A stretch of 5,130 nucleotides of DNA, from the NCBI RefSeq assembly GCF_902388705.1, contig NZ_CABMQJ010000091.1, forward strand, positions 1 to 5,130. The letters run 5' to 3'. The stretch comes from an uncultured Alistipes sp. Its GTDB lineage: Bacteria; Bacteroidota; Bacteroidia; Bacteroidales; Rikenellaceae. The position numbers were made by a program, and so were the translations under genes. Below the pieces are notes generated by a model, which was not told the DNA's origin, searched no databases, and saw only the letters and a program-made list of their open reading frames with translations. Shown here piece by piece: positions 1-5,130 of this stretch; position 1 is the first letter of the stretch, and every line of letters begins with the position of its first letter.

Positions 1-219
1 GGCGTGGCCGAACTGGTCGTAACGGGCGCGCTTGTCGGGATTCGACAGCACGTCGTAGGCCTCCGCGGCCTCCTTGAATTTCTCCTCGGCCTCCTTGTCG
101 CCCGGGTTCTTGTCGGGGTGGAACTTGATGGCCGCTTTGCGGTATGCCTTCTTTATCTCGTCGGCGTTAGCGTTTTTCTCGACGCCCAGCACTTCGTAGT
201 AATCCCTTTTTTCTGCCAT
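1..219 (-). CDS. dnaJ: Chaperone protein DnaJ, N-terminal J domain (3' end beyond window)
   Basis: This is the first 73 codons of DnaJ (Hsp40), the cytoplasmic co-chaperone that brings unfolded clients to DnaK and stimulates its ATPase. The fragment is a complete J domain. It opens MAEKRDYYEVLGVEKNA, has the invariant HPD tripeptide at residues 34-36 that contacts DnaK, a lysine-rich helix II before it, and the YDVLSNPDKRARYDQFG helix III/IV region at 55-71. The Gly/Phe linker, the zinc-binding CxxCxGxG repeats and the substrate-binding domains would lie past base 1. The start is the ATG four bases after the grpE stop, with an AGGAG sequence nine bases upstream inside the end of grpE. Coupling to grpE is therefore likely. 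A specialised J-protein such as CbpA cannot be excluded from the J domain alone, but the grpE-dnaJ order and the sequence favour true DnaJ. Confidence 0.95.
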   Translation of the reverse strand, partial: MAEKRDYYEVLGVEKNANADEIKKAYRKAAIKFHPDKNPGDKEAEEKFKEAAEAYDVLSNPDKRARYDQFGHA

Positions 220-223
220 GGCG

Positions 224-823
224 TCACTCTCCTACTACCACTTTTGCAAAACGCAGCACCTTGTCGCCCAGCATGTAACCGGTCTGCACGATGTCGACGA
301 CCTTGCCCTGCATCTGCTCGCCGGCGGCAAACCTAGCCACGGCCTCGCAGAGGTCGGCGTCGAACTCCTTGCCTTTGACCTCGATTTCGGTAACGCCTTT
401 CTGGCGCAACGTTTCGGTAAATTTCTGTGAAATGAGCGTCACGCCCGCACGAAGCGCTTCGATGTCGTCGCTCTTCTGCATGGCGTCGACGGCACGCTGC
501 ACGTCATCGCGCACGGGCAGCATCGCCAGCAACACGTCGCGGCCCCCGGTCTGTACCAGCTCCATCTTCTCCTTGAGCGTGCGCTTGCGGTAATTGTCGA
601 ACTCGGCCTGCAGGCGCATGTACTTGTCCTGCCACTCGGCTACCGCAGCCGCCAGGTCGGGCCCACCGGCAGCGCCGGCCGCGTCTGCCATTGTGTCAGT
701 CGCATCCTGCTGGTCGTCTGCCACATTGGCACAGGGCTCGCCGTCGCACGAGGGGTAACCATCGCCGGGCTCGAACCCGTCGTCGCCGTTAACGGCCTCA
801 TTATAAACTTTTTCCTTTTTCAT
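224..823 (-). CDS. grpE: GrpE, nucleotide exchange factor for DnaK
   Basis: GrpE is a cytoplasmic homodimer that releases ADP from DnaK so that the Hsp70 cycle can continue. The 199-residue length is normal for the family. Residues 1-55 form a variable acidic tail. Residues 60-92, including EWQDKYMRLQAEFDNYRKR, are the long dimerising helix with the typical AEFDNYRKR motif. The four-helix-bundle segment follows (about 95-143), then the C-terminal beta domain with FDADLCEAV (154-162) and VVDIVQTGYMLGDKVLRFAK (175-194). Two details differ from the textbook pattern. Family members usually have His before Glu-Ala in the FDxxxHEAV motif, but this protein has Cys159. The tail carries a CDGEPC pair (Cys26, Cys31). 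The ATG chosen follows an AT-rich gap and gives the lysine-rich MKKEK start. dnaJ begins four bases after the stop, so the two are almost certainly cotranscribed. Confidence 0.97.
   Translation of the reverse strand: MKKEKVYNEAVNGDDGFEPGDGYPSCDGEPCANVADDQQDATDTMADAAGAAGGPDLAAAVAEWQDKYMRLQAEFDNYRKRTLKEKMELVQTGGRDVLLAMLPVRDDVQRAVDAMQKSDDIEALRAGVTLISQKFTETLRQKGVTEIEVKGKEFDADLCEAVARFAAGEQMQGKVVDIVQTGYMLGDKVLRFAKVVVGE
229..233 (-). promoter_or_regulatory. Shine-Dalgarno sequence of dnaJ
   Basis: On the minus strand the bases read AGGAG, nine bases before the dnaJ ATG and inside the last codons of grpE. It is the only clear Shine-Dalgarno match among the starts in this window; the others have A-rich leaders, as is common in Bacteroidota. 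It supports the chosen dnaJ start and suggests that dnaJ can recruit ribosomes itself besides being coupled to grpE. Confidence 0.55.
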
Positions 824-889
824 ATCTCGTGTTTTTCAGATTTTCCGTCATTTAATCGAACAAATTGTATACCAACCGCCGGCCACCCT
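824..889 (-). promoter_or_regulatory. AT-rich gap before grpE, probable promoter region of grpE-dnaJ
   Basis: These 66 bases separate the TAG stop of the methyltransferase gene from the grpE ATG. By hand count they are about 42% GC, in contrast to the GC-rich coding sequence around them. At 869-861 the minus strand reads TACAATTTG, close to the Bacteroidota -7 consensus TAnnTTTG but with three bases rather than two between TA and TTTG. I see no convincing -33 TTG at the expected distance, no CIRCE-type inverted repeat and no terminator hairpin. A promoter here is inferred from base composition, the gene break and the change of function; the exact box is uncertain. Confidence 0.3.
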
Positions 890-1600
890 CTATCCGATGA
901 TAAAAATCGCCGGGCGTTTGTTCATTTCGGGCAGTTTCGAGGCGCGCCATTCGCGCACCGGAAGCGTGCGGATAAACTCGCCCGGGGCCGTAATGTCCAT
1001 CGCCACGGTCAGGCGCGTTTCGGGCGCAAGGGTTTGCAGCAGCTGTTCCATCAGCTTCACGTTGCGGTACGGGGCCTCGATGAACAGCTGCGACTGGCGC
1101 TCGGCCTGCGCGCGGCGTTCGAAACGGCGGATGGCCTGCGCCCGCTCGGGCGGTTTGACGGGCAGGTAGCCGTTGAAAGCGAACGACTGTCCGTTGAGCC
1201 CCGAAGCCATGACAGCCAGGACGATGGACGACGGGCCCACGAGCGGCACCACGCGAATACCGCGGCGGTGACACGCCTCGACCACCAGGGCCCCGGGGTC
1301 GGCGACGCCCGGCACGCCCGCCTCGGAGATTACCCCCGCCGACCGGCCCGCCAGCAGGGGCTGCACCAGCTCTTCGACTTCGCGGCCTGCAACGGTATGT
1401 TCGTTCAACTCGCGGAACTCGAGCGTATCGATGGGCCGCGCAATCCCCGCCCGCGAAAGGAAGCGCCGCGCCGTGCGGGTATTTTCGACGATGAAATAAT
1501 CGAGCGAATCCATCACGGCCCGGTTGGCTGCCGGCAGTACGTCCCACGGCGCCGTTTCATCCGAAATCGGACACGGGATCAGGTAAAGCGTTCCGAACAT
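890..1600 (-). CDS. RsmI-like SAM-dependent methyltransferase (tetrapyrrole methylase fold)
   Basis: This 236-residue protein belongs to the family of RsmI, which 2'-O-methylates C1402 of 16S rRNA using S-adenosylmethionine. Family landmarks appear in order: the GTLYLIPCPI start (3-12), VENTRTARRFL (38-48), the glycine-rich ISEAGVPGVADPG loop (91-103), VVPLVGPSSIVLAVMASGL (117-135), FNGYLP (142-147) and FIEAPYR (173-179). Several positions differ from canonical RsmI, which has EDTR, SDAGTPxxSDPG and a C-terminal extension giving about 280 residues; here they read ENTR and SEAGVPGVADPG, and the extension is absent. I recall a shorter paralogue of this kind beside canonical RsmI in Bacteroidota, so the rRNA target is not certain and I give no symbol. 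The reading frame stays open to about base 2044, but the start is set at 1600 because the MFGTLYLI opening matches the family there and the ATG overlaps the upstream TAA by one base (TAATG). Confidence 0.88.
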   Translation of the reverse strand: MFGTLYLIPCPISDETAPWDVLPAANRAVMDSLDYFIVENTRTARRFLSRAGIARPIDTLEFRELNEHTVAGREVEELVQPLLAGRSAGVISEAGVPGVADPGALVVEACHRRGIRVVPLVGPSSIVLAVMASGLNGQSFAFNGYLPVKPPERAQAIRRFERRAQAERQSQLFIEAPYRNVKLMEQLLQTLAPETRLTVAMDITAPGEFIRTLPVREWRASKLPEMNKRPAIFIIG

Positions 1601-2091
1601 TATTCTTTCAGTTTTTCGATTTTTTCCCGGAGTTCCCGTTCGCGGGCCGCCGCTTTCACATACTGCGCGGCGAACCAGAGGCTCAAGGCCATAATCCCGA
1701 CAATCACGATTCCGAAGACGCCGCGCAGGAAGAACGCCCCCATGACAAGCCCTGCGGCAGACAGCGCCAGCGGCGACTTTTTGATGTTGCAGCCGATTGC
1801 CACATAGCCGCCCGCCAGCACGAGCATCAGGCAGCCGACTGTCAGCGCCATTCCGTTTCCCTGCGCACCCAACAGTTCGACCACACCGCCGGCAAGGGCC
1901 AGCAACGCCGCGGCGAACATGGCGCTTCGGGCCTTGCCCAACTGGTCGAGGGCCGATTCGGCTTCGACCTGCACCGGCAGCAACCGCACCTCGAGGCATT
2001 TCAAGGCCTGTCCACGCTCGGCGGGACAGCCGCAGGCCGGACATTTTTCCGCCCCGGCGACGATTTCACCGCCGCAATCATAGCATTTCAT
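1600..2091 (-). CDS. Small zinc-ribbon membrane protein of unknown function
   Basis: This 163-residue protein opens with a compact zinc ribbon: CxxC at Cys3/Cys6 and CxxC at Cys17/Cys20, with a further Cys22. A linker (24-55) is followed by hydrophobic stretches at about 56-76, 80-101, 106-122 and 125-145, which could form up to four membrane helices. A basic-acidic tail (146-163, AAARERELREKIEKLKE) is probably helical or a short coiled coil. The ribbon and tail would sit on the same side if there are four helices, most likely the cytoplasm. I recognise the architecture but no named family. The start is ATG five bases after the murF-alr stop, and the stop overlaps the next gene by one base, which strongly supports a real gene read as part of an operon. 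The function is unknown; a link to the methyltransferase or cell wall is only positional. Confidence 0.82.
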   Translation of the reverse strand: MKCYDCGGEIVAGAEKCPACGCPAERGQALKCLEVRLLPVQVEAESALDQLGKARSAMFAAALLALAGGVVELLGAQGNGMALTVGCLMLVLAGGYVAIGCNIKKSPLALSAAGLVMGAFFLRGVFGIVIVGIMALSLWFAAQYVKAAARERELREKIEKLKE

Positions 2092-2096
2092 GAGCT

Positions 2097-4472
2097 TTAT
2101 TCTTTGAGGTAAATCCGTTTTACACGCCCCGAAACCGAAGTCATAATCTCATAGGAGATCGTACCGAGCACACCGGCCATCGTTTCGAGGTCGTTGCCCG
2201 GCACAGCCGAGAAAATCACCACTTCATCCCCCTCCTTTACATCGGGAATGTCCGTAATGTCGACCATGCAGCTGTCCATGCAGATGCGACCGACAATCGG
2301 CGCGGGCCGTCCGGCCACGAGCACCGACCAGCGGCCGCACCCCAGGTGGCGGTCGAGCCCGTCGGCGTAACCGACCGGAACGGTCGCCGTGACGGTCGGC
2401 CGTGTGAGTTTCCCGGCACGACCGTAGCCTACGGCGTCGCCCGCAGGCAGATGCTTGATTTGCACGATACGGGTCTTGAGCGTCGAAACAGGACGCAGGG
2501 CGTCGTTATGCCGAAACCCGAAGCCGTAAAGTCCCAGCCCCAGGCGGCACATGTCGAACTGCGCCTCGGGGAAACGCTCGATAGCGGCCGAATTGGCCGT
2601 ATGGCGGATGACCGGATACGGGAGCGACGCGGCGATTCGGGCGCTCATGCGGTCGTACAGTGCAATCTGCGCCCGTGTGTAGGCGTCCTCTTCGGGCATG
2701 TCGGCGCAATTGAGGTGCGAGAAGACCGAGGCGACCTTGACCTGCGGCGTGGCGGCCAGCACCGTGCACAGCCGTGCGAGCTCATCTTCCATGAAGCCCA
2801 GCCGGTGCATGCCCGTATCGAGTTTCAGGTGAATCGGATAGCGGCTCTCGCCCGCATGCACCACGGCGTCGGCGAAAGCATCGAGCGAGTGGAAGCTGTA
2901 AATCTCGGGTTCGAGGCGGTTGGCAATCATCTGGTCGAAACTGTCGGCATCGGCATTCAGCACCACTATCGGCATCGAAATCCCCCGCTCGCGCAGCAGA
3001 ATCCCCTCGTCGGCAAACGCCACGGCCAGGTAATCCACGCCCTGGTGCTGCAACAGCTGCGCGACCTCGAAATCGCCGGCGCCGTACGAACCCGCCTTGA
3101 CCATCGCCACGAGCTTCGTCGCGAAATCGAGTTTCGAACGGAAGTAGTTCAGGTTATGCATCATGGCGTCGAGGTCGACCTCCAGCACCGTCGTATGGCT
3201 TTTGCGGGAGAGCGTGTGCACCAGTTTTTCGAACCGGAAATCGCGCGCGCCTTTCAGCAGGACAGCACGCCCGGCCACGGCGTCGCGGTTGATGCGCGCG
3301 ACGCATTCGTCGGTGGCCGTGAAAAACTCCTTGTCGCAGGTGAACAGCGCCGCATAGCGTTTCAGGCGCGGGCCGATACCGATCAGGTAATCGATGCCCG
3401 CCCGCTCGACCATACCAGCCACACGGCTGTAAAGCTCGTCGTCGGACAGTCCGCTCTGCGAAATGTCCGACAGCACGAGCGTACGGCGGCGGTTGAGCGC
3501 CACGCTGTGCAGGTAGTCGAGCGCCAGGGCCAGCGAATTGAGGTCGAGGTTGTAGGCGTCGTTAATCAGAATCGAGTCGTTGATGCCCTCTTTCACCTCG
3601 AGCCGCATGGCCACGGCGGGAGCCCCGGCGAACGACGGCGCGGGATAGTGCATCGCGGCGCAGAATGCTTCGACAATCTGCGCATTGCGGCGCGAGGCGG
3701 CATTGCCGATCACCGACTCGGGCACCTCGGGGAACGAGGCCGCATCGAGCGGCTTGCGGTCGGCGAAGTGCGCCGCGACCATCCGTCCCAGCGGCTCGTA
3801 ATAGCTGTGGTAAATAATCTTCTTCGCCTCGCGCGCGAGCACCATCTTTTCGTCGCATTTCTGTTCGAGGTTGAGGAAATTCTCCTGGTGGGCATCGCCT
3901 ATCGAGGTGAAAATCACCACCTCGGGACGTATGATGCGCTCGAGCCGCTCCATCTCGCCGGGTTTCGAAATGCCCGCTTCGAAAATGGCCAGCCGCTCGT
4001 CCCCCTCGAGCATCAGCACCGAGAGGGGCACGCCCAGCTGCGAGTTGTAGCTCTTGGGCGAGCGGTAGTATTTCATGCCTTCGGGCAGCTCCTCGGCAAT
4101 CCACTCCTTGATGACGGTCTTGCCGTTCGACCCGGTGATGCCCACCACCGTGCCTTTGAACCGGGCGCGGTGGTGCGCCGCAAGCCGCTGCAGGGCGTCG
4201 ATAGCATTCCCTACGCGCACGAAACCGCAGCCATCCCCCGCGGGGAGCTCGACGTCGCGCTCGACGAGGAACGCCCGCACGCCGCGGCCCTGCATTTCGG
4301 CGATGAAACCATGCGAGTCGTGGTTGGCGCCGCGCATGGCCACGAACATCGGGCAGCAGCCCAGCTCGCATGTCAGCGAGCGGCTGTCGGTAACGACCGA
4401 GCGCACCTCCGTGTCGTAGCCCGTAAATTTTCCGCCGACGACGGCGGCTATTTCCGAAAGTTTGTAGTTCAT
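2097..4472 (-). CDS. Bifunctional MurF ligase / alanine racemase
   Basis: This 791-residue fusion joins two steps of peptidoglycan precursor synthesis in the cytoplasm. Residues 1-420 are MurF, which uses ATP to add D-Ala-D-Ala to UDP-MurNAc-tripeptide. Visible are the N-terminal substrate domain with VTDSR (27-31), the Mur ligase P-loop GITGSNGKT (111-119), FEAGISKPGEM (164-174), NDAYNLDLNSL (304-314) and LLKGARDFRFEKLV (405-418). After a very short linker, residues 429-791 are a PLP-dependent alanine racemase. By comparison with Geobacillus Alr, Lys459 carries PLP, Tyr683 (VGYGRAGK) is the opposite catalytic base, and Lys550, Arg557, His586, Arg643, Tyr702 and the CMD at 731-733 match active-site positions. 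Both halves look intact. The racemase supplies the D-Ala that Ddl joins into the dipeptide used by MurF. The fusion is common in Bacteroidota, so it also informs taxonomy. The ATG at 4472 gives the standard MurF N-terminus; an AAGGA lies rather far upstream. Confidence 0.97.
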   Translation of the reverse strand: MNYKLSEIAAVVGGKFTGYDTEVRSVVTDSRSLTCELGCCPMFVAMRGANHDSHGFIAEMQGRGVRAFLVERDVELPAGDGCGFVRVGNAIDALQRLAAHHRARFKGTVVGITGSNGKTVIKEWIAEELPEGMKYYRSPKSYNSQLGVPLSVLMLEGDERLAIFEAGISKPGEMERLERIIRPEVVIFTSIGDAHQENFLNLEQKCDEKMVLAREAKKIIYHSYYEPLGRMVAAHFADRKPLDAASFPEVPESVIGNAASRRNAQIVEAFCAAMHYPAPSFAGAPAVAMRLEVKEGINDSILINDAYNLDLNSLALALDYLHSVALNRRRTLVLSDISQSGLSDDELYSRVAGMVERAGIDYLIGIGPRLKRYAALFTCDKEFFTATDECVARINRDAVAGRAVLLKGARDFRFEKLVHTLSRKSHTTVLEVDLDAMMHNLNYFRSKLDFATKLVAMVKAGSYGAGDFEVAQLLQHQGVDYLAVAFADEGILLRERGISMPIVVLNADADSFDQMIANRLEPEIYSFHSLDAFADAVVHAGESRYPIHLKLDTGMHRLGFMEDELARLCTVLAATPQVKVASVFSHLNCADMPEEDAYTRAQIALYDRMSARIAASLPYPVIRHTANSAAIERFPEAQFDMCRLGLGLYGFGFRHNDALRPVSTLKTRIVQIKHLPAGDAVGYGRAGKLTRPTVTATVPVGYADGLDRHLGCGRWSVLVAGRPAPIVGRICMDSCMVDITDIPDVKEGDEVVIFSAVPGNDLETMAGVLGTISYEIMTSVSGRVKRIYLKE

Positions 4473-4600
4473 TCCTGTATCTTATCCTTTTTTCGTCAGG
4501 GCGGATGCAATCCGGGGCTTCGCGAAGCCGGCTCGGCAGGAGCGCACCCGGCGTACGTGACTGTCGCGGCCGGCGGAGGAAGTGCCGGAATACACCGTCA
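4473..4600 (-). other. GC-rich spacer between mutS2 and murF-alr with an unclaimed 39-codon frame
   Basis: This 128-base spacer is unusually GC-rich for a gap: bases 4491-4600 are about 68% GC by hand count, compared with about 42% for the gap before grpE. On the minus strand an ATG overlaps the mutS2 TGA stop by one base (TGATG). Its frame stays open for 39 codons, ending in TAA at 4482-4484, ten bases before murF-alr. The peptide begins MTVYSGTSSAGRDS, is rich in Arg, Ser and Ala, and ends ASALTKKG. It resembles no family I know and has no membrane segment or metal-binding motif. It may be a chance reading of a structured or repeated element, so it is not called as a gene. I see no terminator with a T run and no clear promoter box. 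Confidence 0.4.
4502..4529. repeat. Two adjacent palindromes upstream of murF-alr
   Basis: Bases 4502-4514 read CGGATGCAATCCG, a five-base-pair stem with a three-base loop. After one base, 4516-4529 read GGCTTCGCGAAGCC, a perfect 14-base palindrome that can fold as a GGCTT/AAGCC stem around CGCG. In the murF-alr transcript both would lie in the leader, about 30-60 bases before the ATG. Neither is followed by a T run in the minus direction, so an intrinsic terminator is unlikely. Possible roles are a leader RNA structure, a protein-binding site or one copy of a dispersed palindromic repeat; the sequence alone does not decide. Confidence 0.5.
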
Positions 4601-5130
4601 TCACGACAAGTCAAATGTTACAATCGTAATCCCCGCCCCGCCCCGGTCGGCATGCTCGTCGCGGGCGCTTTCAATCTCGGGTATCGTGCGCAGGTAGCGG
4701 CGTATCTCCTCCTTGAGCGCCCCGGTGCCTTTGCCGTGGAGTATCGACACCGACCCCACGCCCACCATCAGGGCGTCGTCGATAAAGTCCTGCACGGCGT
4801 CCAGCGCCTCGGCGGCGCGCATGCCCCGCACGTCGATATGGTCTTTGAAATTGAGCTTGCGGGCCGAGATGTCCACCGACACCACCGTGCGGGCCGTCTG
4901 CGGGCGCGTCGCCTCGCGGTACTCGTTGTTCGACACCACGGTCAGCAGTTTTTTGTCCACCGTGGTCAGGATCTGGCCGAATGCCACCTGCGCCTTGCGG
5001 CCCTTGAGCGACTGCACCACGCCGACCATCTCCTGTCCGGCCATGCGCACTTTCGACCCGACTTCGACCTCGCGCGGTTTCGGCGCCTCGGCCGGAGCGC
5101 TCTGCGCGGCCCGCACCTCGCCCCGCTGCG
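4601..5130 (-). CDS. mutS2: MutS2 family protein, C-terminal KOW-like and Smr domains (5' end beyond window)
   Basis: This is the last 175 residues of MutS2, a homodimeric relative of MutS that lacks the mismatch-binding domain. MutS2 has been linked to suppression of recombination and, in Bacillus, to resolving collided ribosomes (also named RqcU). Numbering from the first whole codon in the window, residues 20-65 form a small beta-rich KOW-like domain (EVEVGSKVRMAG to KKLLTVV). A linker follows (about 66-95), then the Smr domain with the IDVRG motif (98-102), the FIDDAL helix (115-120), the ILHGKGTGALKEEI signature (129-142) and a closing GGAGITIVTFDL strand (163-174). The DVRG and HGKGTGAL motifs are the ones associated with Smr nuclease activity, and both are intact. 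The ATPase domain lies upstream, beyond base 5130. A GTG at 5116 is internal and is not the start. The TGA stop at 4603-4601 is followed by the GC-rich spacer. Confidence 0.93.
   Translation of the reverse strand, partial: QRGEVRAAQSAPAEAPKPREVEVGSKVRMAGQEMVGVVQSLKGRKAQVAFGQILTTVDKKLLTVVSNNEYREATRPQTARTVVSVDISARKLNFKDHIDVRGMRAAEALDAVQDFIDDALMVGVGSVSILHGKGTGALKEEIRRYLRTIPEIESARDEHADRGGAGITIVTFDLS

Noticed and set aside
328..335. TAGGTTTG on the minus strand inside grpE, an exact match to the Bacteroidota -7 consensus, which could drive dnaJ
   Set aside because: No TTG lies at the -33 distance and the match is inside coding sequence that grpE requires. An eight-base degenerate pattern occurs by chance, and dnaJ is already explained by cotranscription.
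852..1547. A 231-codon minus-strand frame overlapping the methyltransferase gene
   Set aside because: It is a shifted frame of the same DNA, Arg/Gly/Ala-rich without motifs, and the RsmI-like frame explains the region.
1034..1807. A 257-codon open frame on the plus strand opposite the methyltransferase gene
   Set aside because: It is in the same codon-aligned antisense phase as above, with no recognisable domain, and it runs across the junction of two well-supported minus-strand genes.
1601..2044. N-terminal extension of the methyltransferase frame to about base 2044
   Set aside because: The extra 148 residues are a shifted reading of the zinc-ribbon gene. The family N-terminus (GTLYLIPCPI) begins right after the ATG at 1600, which overlaps the upstream stop.
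4516..4529. Intrinsic terminator after mutS2
   Set aside because: The palindrome can form a hairpin, but no T run follows it on the minus strand. The nearby run of six A/T bases is on the wrong strand and side for a mutS2 terminator.
3562..4614. A 350-codon minus-strand frame overlapping the MurF half and the spacer
   Set aside because: It is an out-of-frame shadow of murF-alr, Arg-rich as expected from shifted GC-rich codons, and it would replace a gene with clear MurF motifs.
4612..4620. TAACATTTG at the end of mutS2 as a promoter for murF-alr
   Set aside because: The spacing between TA and TTTG is one base too long, no -33 element is visible, and it lies in the mutS2 codons for the conserved last strand of the Smr domain.
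2346..4697. A 783-codon open frame on the plus strand opposite murF-alr
   Set aside because: Its codon boundaries coincide with those of murF-alr on the other strand. In that phase an antisense stop requires TTA, CTA or TCA in the sense gene, and these codons are rare in a GC-rich genome. The translation shows no family motif, while the opposite strand has a full set of catalytic motifs.

Overview
The window reads as a chromosomal housekeeping region from a GC-rich member of the Bacteroidales. The best guess is Alistipes or another Rikenellaceae. The main evidence is a single 791-residue protein that fuses MurF to alanine racemase, an arrangement typical of Bacteroidota. Start codons have A-rich leaders, and only dnaJ has a clear Shine-Dalgarno sequence. 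The genus is inferred from GC content and gene content; no marker gene in the window proves it.

Every supported gene lies on the minus strand, so transcription runs from base 5130 towards base 1. In that order they are: the 3' end of mutS2 (KOW-like and Smr domains); a 128-base GC-rich spacer with two adjacent palindromes and an unclaimed 39-codon frame; murF-alr; a small zinc-ribbon membrane protein; an RsmI-like methyltransferase; a 66-base AT-rich gap; grpE; and the 5' end of dnaJ (J domain only). No tRNA, rRNA, CRISPR array, insertion sequence or phage gene is visible.

The genes form two packed groups. murF-alr, the zinc-ribbon gene and the methyltransferase gene are 5 bases apart or overlap by 1 base (TAATG), so they are probably cotranscribed and translationally coupled. 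grpE and dnaJ are 4 bases apart and form a chaperone pair: GrpE is the nucleotide exchange factor and DnaJ the J-protein for DnaK. The AT-rich gap before grpE is the likeliest place for a separate promoter. MurF-Alr makes D-alanine and adds D-Ala-D-Ala to the peptidoglycan precursor. MutS2 and the methyltransferase point to ribosome or nucleic-acid upkeep.

The region looks mostly ordinary. The least explained part is the spacer at 4473-4600. I found no convincing evidence of a new multi-gene system.
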